Assembly: GCF_030733265.1 (NCBI RefSeq)
Contig: NZ_JASHJI010000006.1
Coordinates: forward strand, 1 to 64,000
Length of the DNA stretch: 64,000 nt
From: Roseibium sp. MMSF_3412
GTDB taxonomy: Bacteria; Pseudomonadota; Alphaproteobacteria; Rhizobiales; Stappiaceae
Direction of reading: 5' to 3'
Made by a program: the position numbers and the translations under genes
Part shown: piece by piece, positions 1 to 9,448 of the stretch
How positions within the stretch are numbered: the first letter of the stretch is position 1
Layout: each line of letters starts with the position of its first letter
Notes under the pieces: generated by a model
What the model was told of the DNA's origin: nothing
Seen by the model: only the letters and a program-made list of their open reading frames with translations
Database searches by the model: none

Positions 1-128
1 GCAAAATGGCCTCACCTCGCAGCGTCACCGCGCTTGACCGGGCATAAAGCCCGCTCTGCACACGCTTCCTCGCGAGATCTTGCCAATTCTGCCGCCAAAT
101 CGGCTTCATTTATGCATCCGTACCCTAG
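1..128. repeat. Right part of a CTAG-ended miniature element, cut by the window edge
   Basis: This stretch is nearly identical to the right half of the element at 14212-14480. It has the same central block (about 1-110) and the same right end, reading into cggcttcatttatg and then taccctag, with CTAG at 125-128. The few differences lie around 81-95 and 114-118. The left half would lie outside the window. It encodes no transposase, so it is best read as a second copy of a non-autonomous (MITE-like) element. Confidence 0.7.
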
Positions 129-618
129 TCATCGCCTGCCGTCCCTCTCCTGCCGAGACGACCGCAGAGCGCTGCCGATAGCGCGCGGTCATCGGCACGG
201 GGCATGCAAGGTTCCGGGCCGCGATCTGCGGTCTCGATCCGGGCACAGGCGTTTGCCTGGAACACGCCGGTTGCCGACGCCGAGGCGGCGACCGGCATCA
301 GAGAACGCTCCACCAACCGTGTAATGTTGTCCCCGTCGGCCTTGATGGACTCCCCCCCGTGGAGTTCTCAAGCACCTTGCCGGGCATGAAAACGGACGCG
401 GGCCCTTCAGGCGGGACAGCCGACCGGGAGGCGGACGGGATGGTCGTCTCTTTCCAATGCAAAACGGCAAAGAAAGAAGTTTCATACCCAGGCTTGGCGG
501 AAAACGAGGGCAATTTGTCTGTTTTGTCGACGAATGCACCTGTTAGTCTGTCAGCATTGCATTTTACGCCTTACGGCGGACCTGGATTGGCCGGACATAG
601 CCTCGCGACAATTGCATT
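129..618. other. Stretch without a recognisable gene
   Basis: About 490 bases with short open frames on both strands, none of which resembles a known protein or has a convincing ribosome binding site. It leads into the strong GAGGAGG ribosome site of the next gene. It may hold that gene's promoter. Confidence 0.4.
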
Positions 619-633
619 GAGGAGGTTGCTCAA

Positions 634-1557
634 TTGGACAGTACCATTTTCATGGTTCTTATCGATGGAACCGGTCCTTACGATGATCAACAATACGCTC
701 GCGATTTCGAGAACTCGTTCTTGCATCAGATCCACAAGAAGCTGGGCAATTCCAAGTCGGTTTACTTTGAAGGTCCCGGCACGCTCGGCATTACGACACG
801 ATCCCGCGCAAACAAAGGCTACGATTCGCTGGTCGCCCGGCGTTCGCAAAATCGCAAGTGCAGGCTCTTTATCGCTGGGTACAGCCGTGGCGGGGCTGCG
901 GCGATGGAACTGGCAAAGATCTGCGCCTATGGGAAAATGGACGAAGATGGACAACAGAGTGTCCACGAAGTCATTCCAATTGAAGCCCTTTTCCTTCTCG
1001 ATCCGGTTTCGAAAGACGTCTTTTGCCTCGGAGGCGGAGTGCCGAACAACGTTCGGACGAGCTACGTGATGTACCGGGACAAAACAATCTGGGAATACAG
1101 CCCTGTGCTGAAAACCGAAGACTTTGCATCTTGGGTCGACAAGACCCTGGCCGTCGGTTTCAACAGCACTGGTCAAAACGATCCGGATAGGTATGCGCGA
1201 AAGTTCATGAAGAACGCATCCTATACGCTCGCTGACTCGAACGGGCGCACCGACATGCGCAAGGGCGTAACCATCAGGGGGGCTTCGCACGGCGCGATAG
1301 GCGGATTGCCCTGGGTCGAACGCAGGGAAGACGAAGCTGCTGTCAATGCAGCTGGCGGGCTGCTGAACGGCTGGCTAAGTGAGCAGCGAATTGGCATCAC
1401 GGTGAAGGACAACTCCTACACAGAAGCAAACAAACGCAAGTATCCAGAAGTAACGCCAGAGCTTCTCGAAGCCGATAAGCAAAGACGCCAATCAGAAGTC
1501 AATAGCATCAAGAACGACCCGCGGTATCGCGCGACCCAGGTGCGACGCCCTTATTAG
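634..1557 (+). CDS. DUF2235-like alpha/beta hydrolase (candidate lipase effector)
   Basis: A 307-residue protein with an N-terminal LIDGTG segment and a GYSRGGAAA nucleophile elbow (GxSxG, Ser near residue 84). A late GASHGAIGG segment can supply the catalytic His. These are the marks of the DUF2235/Tle1-type hydrolases, several of which are phospholipase effectors in antagonistic systems. The start is TTG at 634, chosen because a perfect GAGGAGG lies at 619-625; ATG codons further in would drop the conserved start. No signal peptide is visible. The next gene, 250 bases downstream on the same strand, is of unknown function and could be a partner. The hydrolase fold is fairly sure; the effector role is inference from the Rhs genes nearby. 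Confidence 0.75.
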   Translation: MDSTIFMVLIDGTGPYDDQQYARDFENSFLHQIHKKLGNSKSVYFEGPGTLGITTRSRANKGYDSLVARRSQNRKCRLFIAGYSRGGAAAMELAKICAYGKMDEDGQQSVHEVIPIEALFLLDPVSKDVFCLGGGVPNNVRTSYVMYRDKTIWEYSPVLKTEDFASWVDKTLAVGFNSTGQNDPDRYARKFMKNASYTLADSNGRTDMRKGVTIRGASHGAIGGLPWVERREDEAAVNAAGGLLNGWLSEQRIGITVKDNSYTEANKRKYPEVTPELLEADKQRRQSEVNSIKNDPRYRATQVRRPY

Positions 1558-1807
1558 TATTCGGCCCCATGAAACGGGTGTGCAAATCAGTTGAAGTCCG
1601 AATTCAAGCTCATGAATAGGCGTTCGATGAATTCAGATGAGTATTTACGGCTCGTCGATGAGCATTTGCGACGTTGCGGCCCCTTCTGAACAAAGGCGGG
1701 TTGTACTTGCTTAAGGCAGGCCAAAACCAGTTGCTTGTTCGTCGATTGGGCGCTTGCTTGAATAGAAACACACGATTTTTCATTTCAGAATTTCGAAAGG
1801 GGCTTCG

Positions 1808-2746
1808 ATGGGGGAGCATTCGCGCAGACCGATGATGAAGGCGGGGCCAAATCGGACCGCCCAAAACAAAGTGTCGACCTACATGAACAATGCGCGGGTG
1901 GCGCGTGACCGGCTCAAAAACATGAATGCGGAGATCAACAAGGCTCAAATTGCTCAGGAAGTCGCGATCCAGGCGATTGTGTCAGCTGCGACAATGGGGG
2001 TCGCCAACACGGTAATGAGCACTGCGACACTTACCGAGTCCTGGCTGTTGAGGTCACTTTACACGGAAGCTGGCGGAGAAGCTGCCAGGCATTTCGCTGG
2101 CTTTGTCGTGCGGGCCTGTTCGGGCATCGCGTTCGGACTGACGAAGGCGATGATTGCCGACGCCCAGGCCGGTCACAAGACGACGGTTGGCGAAGTCGCC
2201 TTTCGTGTCTTCGTGATTGCCGGTTTCGCTTTTGTAGGCCGTCCCGGAGATAAAGTGAAAACCACTGTTGCTCGGCTAGCGGGGAAAAATTGGGAACTGC
2301 CCAAGGTCGGTTTGAACTTTCAGACCGGCGTTCAGACCTATGGTTTAACTTCAGCAGGCCTTAAGCAAATTCTCAAAGAGCCTGATATGAAGTTTTTATT
2401 GGATGCCATCAAAGCAAACAAACTGGCCTACGAGAAAAAAGTTCATATTGTTTGTGATCAAGAGGCGGACAAGTTCATAGACGCCGTGTTGGAGCAAGAG
2501 AACGCATTTTATGATGCCGTTCTGAAAGAAGCTTCAAAATACGACGGATACCAAGACTTGCCGTGGCTGGTCCGGCACACGCCGCGAGCAGGTCAAATGG
2601 AGGCGGCAGTTCTGGAAAAAACCCATGCCACGATTGACTTGGTCGTCAATGAAGCGATGGCGGAATACTGGCGGAGAGCAAGGGTTAGTCTGAACATACT
2701 TGAAGTCAGTGAGGCTGAAGCACTCGACTTGGCGAAGGGGGTTTGA
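1808..2746 (+). CDS. Hypothetical protein with hydrophobic centre
   Basis: A 312-residue protein I do not recognise. The first 60 residues are polar and Arg/Lys/Asn rich. Hydrophobic, Ala/Gly-rich stretches follow near residues 60-80, 95-115 and 135-150 and could insert in a membrane. The last 150 residues are charged and helical in look, rich in Lys, Glu and Ala. The start at 1808 has GAAAGGGG just upstream. It follows the DUF2235 hydrolase on the same strand and may be co-transcribed. Roles as an immunity or chaperone protein for that hydrolase are possible but unsupported by any motif. Confidence 0.6.
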   Translation: MGEHSRRPMMKAGPNRTAQNKVSTYMNNARVARDRLKNMNAEINKAQIAQEVAIQAIVSAATMGVANTVMSTATLTESWLLRSLYTEAGGEAARHFAGFVVRACSGIAFGLTKAMIADAQAGHKTTVGEVAFRVFVIAGFAFVGRPGDKVKTTVARLAGKNWELPKVGLNFQTGVQTYGLTSAGLKQILKEPDMKFLLDAIKANKLAYEKKVHIVCDQEADKFIDAVLEQENAFYDAVLKEASKYDGYQDLPWLVRHTPRAGQMEAAVLEKTHATIDLVVNEAMAEYWRRARVSLNILEVSEAEALDLAKGV

Positions 2747-3101
2747 TTGCCCGGAGGCCGGGCTGGGCTTCAGATCCGTAAAACGGGTATGCAGTCTGTT
2801 CCAAGCTCTCGATCAGGAGTTTGACGATCTCAGGTTGGTTTTCTGGTTCGGCGTTGGGTGGTTATCAAAGTTGCACCCCGGTTGTCGACAGCATACGAGC
2901 ATAGACGGGCTCAAAGCCCATGAAAATGCAATTGACACCAACGAAGACCGCACCGCGAATGGAGCTAACTTGTGAAGGAGGTCAATTTGGGGAGCAAGTC
3001 ATGCACTGCACACGAAAATGAGAACTCTCGAATTTGTAAACAACAATACCAGACCCATAATCTGCTCTCATTATTTTAGGTTTTACTCCATACGCATTTT
3101 T
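2747..3101. other. Intergenic stretch, no gene seen
   Basis: It begins with a GC-rich inverted repeat right after the stop codon (gcccgg/ccgggc near 2750-2764) but no T-run follows, so terminator function is doubtful. The second half is AT-rich. One open frame (2700-2975) overlaps the preceding gene and looks spurious. Confidence 0.4.
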
Positions 3102-3287
3102 CTACTTACGCCTGTGAACTAACTGACAAACGAGAAGGTAAAGATTCCATAACGCAACCAAACCACCAACAACCAATACCAATCCACTTATAGGAGACTT
3201 TAATTCTCCCGGCATATATTCGAGAGTAGCGAATCCTAATACTATAGAAACAAATGCAGAAAGAAAAGCATTAAACAAATAATACAT
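3102..3287 (-). CDS. Small two-span membrane protein, hypothetical
   Basis: A 61-residue frame made almost wholly of two hydrophobic helices (about residues 3-22 and 35-54) with a basic QLVHRRK tail, as in a small inner-membrane protein. Local base composition is clearly lower in GC than the surroundings, which fits recent acquisition. There is no strong ribosome site before the ATG, so coding status is uncertain. Small hydrophobic proteins can act as immunity proteins, but nothing links this one to a toxin. Confidence 0.35.
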   Translation of the reverse strand: MYYLFNAFLSAFVSIVLGFATLEYMPGELKSPISGLVLVVGGLVALWNLYLLVCQLVHRRK

Positions 3288-3378
3288 AGCTACTGTCCAG
3301 TTTATTTACTTTTTCATATATTTTTTACTTACTATAAAATACAGAAAAATTCTCCATTGCTTTTGCTTGATACAACAG

Positions 3379-3540
3379 AACGCCGTGGAAGGCGCAAGTC
3401 AGTCAAATCCGAAGGACATGAAAAGGCTTCACCCCGTGGCGTCAGCGTGCTTGACGGGGCACGGAGTCCGCTTCGCACACGCATTCTGACGGGTTTCCCC
3501 GTTTCGCATGTCATTTGAGCCTCATTATGGGGCATCACCT
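3379..3540. repeat. Diverged relative of the intergenic repeat seen at 1-128 and 14340-14480
   Basis: The order of short blocks is the same as in the miniature elements: a caccccgtggcgtcag-like block, then cttgac, then cggagtccgct, then cacacgc, then a cattatggggcat end. Many substitutions separate it from the two close copies. It also contains self-complementary stretches (gtcagcgtgcttgac; acgggtttccccgt). It could be a third, old copy of the element or a generic palindromic intergenic repeat. Confidence 0.4.
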
Positions 3541-3550
3541 GTTTAAAACA

Positions 3551-4072
3551 TCAGGTTTGCTGCTTTTCTTCCCACAAGTTTGAGGTATCCATTCTTCCAA
3601 TTTGATTGACGATGTCGGAGACCGACAAAACCAACTCGAACCCGGAGCCAAATTCAAACCTAACTCCAACACGATCAATTTCTTGAAAATCTATGTTTGT
3701 AAAATATTGGTTCAAATCGTTGAAAAGGCAATCGAACCTCTTCCCGTGCCGATAGGCGCTGAGGCCCGCATCTGAATAAAAAACAGCGCTGTCACCAACG
3801 ACTTTGAATGCCTCATCTTCGCAATCATGCAAAAAAATCGCGCCATCATCAAAAACCACAAATGCGACGCCCCTTTCGAGTTGGTGGACAACCCAACCCG
3901 AAGGAAGTTTTTGTGTCTTGGCATTTTCTGTCAGGCCGCCAAACAAAAATTCGCGCTCATTCAGTTTCAACAAGATGTGAGGCTCCTGGTTTCGGAAGCA
4001 ATCAGGAACGCGAGTTATTGTTGACCGAGCCTTTGGGGTCATGGGTCCAGACTTTTCAACATCAGAAGTCAT
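3551..4072 (-). CDS. Probable immunity protein of the orphan Rhs tip
   Basis: A 173-residue acidic cytoplasmic protein with no signal peptide, rich in Phe/Asp/Glu in its second half (HGKRFDCLFNDLN, VGVRFEFGSGFELVL). I do not recognise the family. Its ATG overlaps the stop codon of the preceding orphan toxin tip in an ATGA arrangement (4069-4072), the close coupling expected of a toxin and its immunity gene. Function is inferred from position, small size and acidity. Confidence 0.6.
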   Translation of the reverse strand: MTSDVEKSGPMTPKARSTITRVPDCFRNQEPHILLKLNEREFLFGGLTENAKTQKLPSGWVVHQLERGVAFVVFDDGAIFLHDCEDEAFKVVGDSAVFYSDAGLSAYRHGKRFDCLFNDLNQYFTNIDFQEIDRVGVRFEFGSGFELVLSVSDIVNQIGRMDTSNLWEEKQQT

Positions 4073-4560
4073 CTTACGTAACTATCCCAAGGGGACAAAA
4101 GTGGACCTAGCAGTTGCCGCGCGGCACACCCACTACAATCATTCCTATCATTGAAGAACCTATGTGTGACTGTTGCCTGGCCTGTCCAAGGACTCTGAGC
4201 TATGCCAACTTCATAGGCTCCCTTCCTATTTGTACCGGGTCTGGTAGTGCTTGCTCGTGTGCCCGCGAGGCAAAACATCTGATCGATCCCATACCGACGG
4301 TCCCATCCCGTTCCACAAGGAACGCCCATTGTACATATTTCCAGCTCATACTCCCTAGGAACCGAGTGAGGCGGATCCTGCCATTCATTGCTGACATCAT
4401 GATCAGCACCAGGGTATGGACCAAGTCCTTCGAACGGCATGTCAGGCCCGTAAGTTTGCTCACCTCTCGGGTCGTAACGGCGGTGCCAGTTGTCGTGAAG
4501 ACCGCTTTCAAGCTGGTACCGCTGCCCCGGACAGCGGCTGTCCGTATCGGGCCCGCCCAT
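4069..4560 (-). CDS. Orphan (displaced) Rhs C-terminal tip
   Basis: The first 30 residues (DTDSRCPGQRYQLESGL, then NWHRRYDP) repeat the end of the core of the full-length Rhs gene (DTDNRFPGQWYQLESGL, NWHRHYDP). DNA similarity already begins near 4590, before the first ATG. After RYDP the sequence is unrelated to the full gene and gives a Cys-containing domain of about 130 residues that I cannot assign. There is no signal peptide and no proper start, and it sits 28 bases after the immunity gene of the main Rhs protein. This is the classic layout of a silent tip cassette that can replace the main tip by recombination through the shared core. Some degeneration around the core end (YDPRGEQTYGPD) suggests it may be decaying. 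Confidence 0.6.
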   Translation of the reverse strand: MGGPDTDSRCPGQRYQLESGLHDNWHRRYDPRGEQTYGPDMPFEGLGPYPGADHDVSNEWQDPPHSVPREYELEICTMGVPCGTGWDRRYGIDQMFCLAGTRASTTRPGTNRKGAYEVGIAQSPWTGQATVTHRFFNDRNDCSGCAARQLLGPLLSPWDSYVR

Positions 4561-4614
4561 GGTCTGTTGCAGCGTGCCAAAGGCTAAGGTTTTGATCCGC
4601 CTAGGTACCCCTGC

Positions 4615-4833
4615 TTAGTCTATCAAAGCGATAACAAACCTTTTTCCGTTTCTTTCTTCAATGGAGACCTTCTCTCCAGGCCTAAACTCCCAACTTTCAC
4701 CGTTCGAAGCGCAAAAGTACTTATCGGATAGAACGAGCGCTGTACCGTTGTGCAAAAGTTGAACACAACAAGGTCGCCACACATCGATGCCTTCGTCCAG
4801 TAGTCTCATGTATGCCTGCACTTTTTTAGTCAT
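4615..4833 (-). CDS. Immunity protein for the main Rhs toxin
   Basis: A 72-residue protein with the segments LLDEGIDVWRP and ESWEFRPGEKV. This pattern (LLDEGTDVWRP, then VWEFxPG) belongs to a widespread family of very small proteins that often follow toxin domains. The start at 4833 is chosen because its ATG overlaps the Rhs stop (ATGACTAA), giving translational coupling; an earlier ATG at 4878 would lie deep inside the toxin frame. It presumably binds the RNase-like tip in the cytoplasm. The immunity role is inferred from position and size. Confidence 0.7.
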   Translation of the reverse strand: MTKKVQAYMRLLDEGIDVWRPCCVQLLHNGTALVLSDKYFCASNGESWEFRPGEKVSIEERNGKRFVIALID

Positions 4834-7800
4834 AAAGGTATCCTGTACCGCCGACATGAAAGATTTCACCCGTGGCATTGTCCTTAATCACTGAATTGCC
4901 TGTGGTGGGGTGCACATATCTCGTAGCCGGACCGTTTTTGCCAGTCGCTGGTATGCCTTCCGTAATCAGCGCTTCCCTTACCATTTTCTCAGTCCAGCCG
5001 CGCTTCTTCATCTGTGTTGCGACTTTCGAAGAGTATGATAGGTCACCGCTATACTGCGGTAGATTGCTATCAGTGTCGTTGCCACCCATATTATCGCTTG
5101 GCAACACCGGAGGCCCAGGAGGAGTAGGTGGCTTGCCATCGCCATCATTTTCGTTTCCGTCATTTTTGTTTAAGGGTGGTCCACCGTTGTGGCCGATGCC
5201 TGGTTTGTTATCGTTGGTATTGGGCAAACCTGGCGGGATCAAACAGAGATCGGGGTTCCGATCCAACCAATGTTTGTAGATGAGGAGGCCGGCAATAATG
5301 GCGCCGCCATAAGCCAGGGCACTTCCGACGCCCTGCGCGAACTCTCCCTTCGGATCGAGCAACTGCGTCGGATTGTTCCGTGCATAGGCGTACCGGCTGG
5401 GGCCGTCGATGAGGCCGAGGGGGTCGGGCTGGGTGTAGCGGCCCAGCGTCGGGTCGTAGTGGCGGTGCCAGTTGTAGTGAAGACCGCTTTCAAGCTGATA
5501 CCACTGGCCGGGGAAGCGATTGTCCGTATCGATCACCCCCATGGTCTGCTGCAGCGTGCCGAACGGCGTATAGGCGGCGAACCAGTGTATGTAAGCATGA
5601 GAGACCGGAGGGCGGATCGCCGCCGTCATCATCACCGGCCGTTCCAGGTGATCCCCGTGGACCAGATAGGCTGCCGGCGACGCCGTATCGACGCCGGCAA
5701 CCACGGCCAGCGGCGTTGCGGCACCAGTTGCCTGCGGTGCGCTCTTCGTGCCCCGGTGCTCGATCCAGACATATTCGCGCACCGTGTTGCCGTTTCCGTC
5801 GGTCTCGGCAATCAGATTGCCATTCAGATCATGAATGTAGTGCGCCGTGCCCGAAGGCGTGATGTTCTGTTTCGTCCGGCTGACCAGTTGGCCAAGGGCG
5901 TTGTAGGTGTAGGTGCCCGTCGTAACCCCACCGAGCGTCACGCTTTGCAGCCGGCCCGCGTGGTTGTAGCTGTAGCCGGTGGTGCCCGCGCTGCCGGCAT
6001 CCGTCAGCATGTTGCCGGCCCCGTCATAGGTGAAGGAGCGCGCTGTCATGCCGTTGACATTGACCGTCTGCAGCCGGTTGGAGTTCAGCTCCCGGAACAG
6101 CTCCTCGGTGGTGGTGCTGCCATCGCTGACAAGAGTGCGCGACGTCCGGTTGCCCACGCCGTCGTACCCGTATTGGCGGCTGCCATGGACCCCGTCCGCG
6201 CTTTGCAGCCGATTGAGGGCGTCGTAGGTGTAGGTTTCGCTGTACCGGTTGCTCAGGTTGTCATCGATCCGGGTGAGGTTCAGCGTGTCTTCGTAGGAAT
6301 AGACGCGATCGAACAGGTTGTAGCCGTCGATCGGCTCCAACAGTTCCATGGCGCTGAGATCGTAGTTGGTGGTGAAGGACTTGTTGAGCGTCAGGCCGTT
6401 GCCGTAGACAATGCGGCTGATCTCACCAAAGGGGTTCCAGGCAACAGATGCGGCAAGCACCAGTTCCTCGCTCGTTGTCGAGGCCCGGGTTGCAACAGCC
6501 GAGACAAGACCTTCCATTTCCCGTTCATACGCGACGACACGGCCCGAAGGATAAGTGAGCGTGAGAATGTTGCCGTGTGTGTCATACGTATAGGCGACCG
6601 TGTGGCTATGGCCGGCGATGGTGCGGGTTTCAGAGATGACACGGCCGAGCAGATCGTACACATAACCGGTCGCACCGCCCTCGTCCGTCCACCCGGTCAG
6701 ACGGCCGACGCCTTTGTTGTCAAACGCCGTGCTGTCATAAGTCAGCGTGACGTTCTCGTCCGGCGAGCCGGGATAGGAGACGGCCGTCAGACGGCCTGCG
6801 ACATCATAGGAATAGGTTTTGACGACACCGCGGCCATCTGTCCTTCGGGTGATGAGGCCACGATTGTCCCGGTGATAGACGACGGCACCGGCGTCCGGGC
6901 TGTTTTCCTCGATGACTTCACCAAAACCGTTGTGCAGGAAGGTGGTCACGACACCGTTCTGGTCATCATAGAGTGCGAGATTGTCGTCTCCGTCGTAGGC
7001 CCTTTGGATGCCACCGTTATCGGGATCGGTTTCCGCAATCAGCCGTCCGAGCGAGTCGTAGGCATATCTCCAGGACCTGTCACGCGGATCGGTGATCGAC
7101 GTGGTTTCACCGAGCCTGTTGTAGGCGTGGCGCCAGATGCGCGGACCCGCGCCGACCGATGTCAGCAAACGGCCGAGTTCGTCGTAGGTCCGGTTCTCGG
7201 CAAATACAATCCGGCTGTCAGCCGCCTTGATCGTGCGGCCGGTGATGTTGCCCATCAGGTCGTGAGCGAACTCGATCCGCTCACCCAGACCATTTTCAAC
7301 CGATGTCAAGCGCCTGGCCTCATCGTAGGTGTATCTGAGGAGACTGCCGTCGAAGCGCGTGATCTGCGTTACCTGTCCGATCGCGTCGTAGGCGATCTCT
7401 GTCCGGGCCGCGAGACCGAACGGGTCCAGCGTGACGTCCGAAAGACGCCCGAGCCGGTCATAGGCCAGATCGGTCCTGAGGCCGTTTGCATCCTCGATCG
7501 AGGTCGGTTGGCCGCGCCCGTTGACAGAGAGAACCTTGGTCTGGTGCCCCAGCTCGTCTGTGACAGAACTCAAGTCGAAGTTGCCGTCATAGGCGAAAGT
7601 CACCGTATCGCTCGTGCCGTCCAGCGGACCGTCAACGGAGGCCAGCCGTCCTTCAGGTGTATAGCTGTAGCTCCAGCTGCGGCTCTCCCCACTGGTCGCA
7701 TAAGGTTGCGTGTGACTGGTGGTGTCCGTCCGCGTGGTCTCCGTCAGAAGACCGTAGGCATCGTAGGTGTAGTCCGTCTGCAGGTTGGGTGTCCTGATCT

Positions 7801-9448
7801 GCAGGGCACCGTTGTGGCCGGCCGCCCAGGCGATTTCAGTGACATGTTCATCCGCCGTGCCGAAAGCGCGGGTGATTTTCGTCGGGCGGCCCCGGTCATC
7901 GCGCTCATACTTCGTGATGCGCCCCTCTTCATCCGTCGTCTCGACAAATGTACTCGGCGCTGCGGCATCGTAACCAAAAAGGCGTTCGGACGCGGCACAG
8001 TTTGCGCTGGCTTCCCCCTCGATCTCCTCGATCCTGAAGATGCCGACGTCCCTGAAGTTGTAAGAGGCTGTCTTGCCAAGCGCATTGGTGACGGTGGTTC
8101 TGTAGAGATCATTGCCCGTCTCGGCATAGGAAAAGGTTGTGCGCTCAGCGCTGCCAGCGTGCTCGGAAACCGTCACGCGCCCGTTTTCATCATACGTGAA
8201 GGTTGCGTAGCGGACACTGTCATGACCGGTAATGCCGGTGAGAGCGTGCCGCAGGCGCGTGTCTTCGTAGTGATAGGTCGTGCTGTCGAGCACCATGTCG
8301 TCAGCCGCCTTGCGTTCCACTTTCAGCAGCTTGTCGGCGACATCCCGGTAGGGGTCATCGGGATTGAACTGACCGTAACTGTAGTGCAGCGATGTTCCGT
8401 CGGGCAGGTCGATGCGTTCAATCGCCTTTGGCGTTGAATAGCTCTGGCCGGGTACTGTGACCTCTTTCCAGGTAAAGCGGAGTTCCCTGCCAAAGGAATC
8501 GGTAACCGAACTCAGGATGCGCGCACTTTCGGTCTGATAGGAAAAAGTCTGCGTATATCCGCTCGGCTTGCGGATCTGGGTGACACGCCCTTCGGTGTAG
8601 GTGGAAGAACCGCTCAGTTTGAAAAGTTCGAATGTGACCCGGGTGTTGTCAGGCATGGTCAGATGAAAGGTGCCTCCGTCGAACCTGACCGGGTGATTCA
8701 CCGGTTCGTCAAGTTCGACCGTATAGAGTTCCGAATGCGTGCCGCGCGATGTCACGGTGCCGATGCTTGAATTCAGCTGATAGAAATAGGTCGAACCGTT
8801 CGGGTCCGTGATCTGAAACCACGGGAAAAACCTGAAACCCTGGCGCAGCTGAAGCTGCCAGCCGAAGCTGGACCGCCAGCCGATGCCAAGTGTCTCATAA
8901 ACAATTGAAACACCTGTCCGGTCCAGACCGTAGTCGCTACGGTAATGACGTCCGACCTGAAGCAGACCGTCCGCAGTGGAAAAATCCGTGGCCGTTTCAA
9001 CCTTCGTTCCGGTCGAAACGAGTACGGGATTGGCTTCCTGAAGCACCGGTTTATCCGGCGTGCAGGTCCGCGGCTCCTCGGCATATTCCATGCACACGCC
9101 AGGCTCAACGATCGTGTAGCCGGTGGCGTAGTCATTTTCTTCCGTATCATAGCAGCGCGGCAGGATGGTCGTTGGAATGATCGTGCCCGCTCCCGGACAG
9201 CCTTCCTGCGCCGTGCACCAATCGCATTGCCAGTATTCACCTACACGGAAGACGATGACCTCCCCCGCACCCGGTGCGAAGCTTTGTTTCTGGAGCTCGC
9301 AAGTCGCCTGAGGCGAAAACGCCAAGCCAGGGTCTCCCGGAAAAGTGCCCGTTATGTAGGCTATGGTAACTTCCGCAATTGCCGATGACGGCATGTGCAA
9401 AACAACCAGGATTGATAACGCCCGAACCAGTCCCAGAAAAAAACGCAT
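4826..9448 (-). CDS. Full-length secreted Rhs polymorphic toxin with RNase-like tip
   Basis: A 1,540-residue protein. Residues 1-26 are a Sec signal peptide (hydrophobic run, then SSAIA cut site). A Cys-rich segment follows, then an Rhs entry motif (NPVLVSTGTKVE, near 140), then dozens of YD repeats (GRLTSVENGLGER, YTYDALNRL and similar) to about 1,270. The core end is DTDNRFPGQWYQLESGL, then YDPTLGRYTQPDPLGL and NNPTQLLDPKG. After it come one hydrophobic helix, a Pro/Asn/Gly linker and a C-terminal domain of about 80 residues. This tip (KKRGWTEKMVREAL, then GPATRYVHPTTGNSV, then DNATGEIFHVGG, then GYLYD) resembles the colicin E5-type RNases of the BECR fold, so tRNA or RNA cleavage is likely but unproven. 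The next gene overlaps its stop and should be immunity. The gene lies beside the gsp cluster, 262 bases from gspD. Confidence 0.9.
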   Translation of the reverse strand: MRFFLGLVRALSILVVLHMPSSAIAEVTIAYITGTFPGDPGLAFSPQATCELQKQSFAPGAGEVIVFRVGEYWQCDWCTAQEGCPGAGTIIPTTILPRCYDTEENDYATGYTIVEPGVCMEYAEEPRTCTPDKPVLQEANPVLVSTGTKVETATDFSTADGLLQVGRHYRSDYGLDRTGVSIVYETLGIGWRSSFGWQLQLRQGFRFFPWFQITDPNGSTYFYQLNSSIGTVTSRGTHSELYTVELDEPVNHPVRFDGGTFHLTMPDNTRVTFELFKLSGSSTYTEGRVTQIRKPSGYTQTFSYQTESARILSSVTDSFGRELRFTWKEVTVPGQSYSTPKAIERIDLPDGTSLHYSYGQFNPDDPYRDVADKLLKVERKAADDMVLDSTTYHYEDTRLRHALTGITGHDSVRYATFTYDENGRVTVSEHAGSAERTTFSYAETGNDLYRTTVTNALGKTASYNFRDVGIFRIEEIEGEASANCAASERLFGYDAAAPSTFVETTDEEGRITKYERDDRGRPTKITRAFGTADEHVTEIAWAAGHNGALQIRTPNLQTDYTYDAYGLLTETTRTDTTSHTQPYATSGESRSWSYSYTPEGRLASVDGPLDGTSDTVTFAYDGNFDLSSVTDELGHQTKVLSVNGRGQPTSIEDANGLRTDLAYDRLGRLSDVTLDPFGLAARTEIAYDAIGQVTQITRFDGSLLRYTYDEARRLTSVENGLGERIEFAHDLMGNITGRTIKAADSRIVFAENRTYDELGRLLTSVGAGPRIWRHAYNRLGETTSITDPRDRSWRYAYDSLGRLIAETDPDNGGIQRAYDGDDNLALYDDQNGVVTTFLHNGFGEVIEENSPDAGAVVYHRDNRGLITRRTDGRGVVKTYSYDVAGRLTAVSYPGSPDENVTLTYDSTAFDNKGVGRLTGWTDEGGATGYVYDLLGRVISETRTIAGHSHTVAYTYDTHGNILTLTYPSGRVVAYEREMEGLVSAVATRASTTSEELVLAASVAWNPFGEISRIVYGNGLTLNKSFTTNYDLSAMELLEPIDGYNLFDRVYSYEDTLNLTRIDDNLSNRYSETYTYDALNRLQSADGVHGSRQYGYDGVGNRTSRTLVSDGSTTTEELFRELNSNRLQTVNVNGMTARSFTYDGAGNMLTDAGSAGTTGYSYNHAGRLQSVTLGGVTTGTYTYNALGQLVSRTKQNITPSGTAHYIHDLNGNLIAETDGNGNTVREYVWIEHRGTKSAPQATGAATPLAVVAGVDTASPAAYLVHGDHLERPVMMTAAIRPPVSHAYIHWFAAYTPFGTLQQTMGVIDTDNRFPGQWYQLESGLHYNWHRHYDPTLGRYTQPDPLGLIDGPSRYAYARNNPTQLLDPKGEFAQGVGSALAYGGAIIAGLLIYKHWLDRNPDLCLIPPGLPNTNDNKPGIGHNGGPPLNKNDGNENDGDGKPPTPPGPPVLPSDNMGGNDTDSNLPQYSGDLSYSSKVATQMKKRGWTEKMVREALITEGIPATGKNGPATRYVHPTTGNSVIKDNATGEIFHVGGTGYLYD

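Noticed and set aside
571..1290. 239-codon frame opposite the DUF2235 gene
   Set aside because: No ribosome site or family match; the plus-strand gene has clear motifs.
3332..3538. 68-codon frame near the immunity gene
   Set aside because: It is made of the palindromic intergenic repeat and looks like no protein.
5189..8437. Open frame of 1,082 codons on the plus strand
   Set aside because: It is opposite the Rhs repeats at 4826-9448; its Val/Gly/Arg/Asp-rich translation mirrors the YD-repeat codons and resembles no family.
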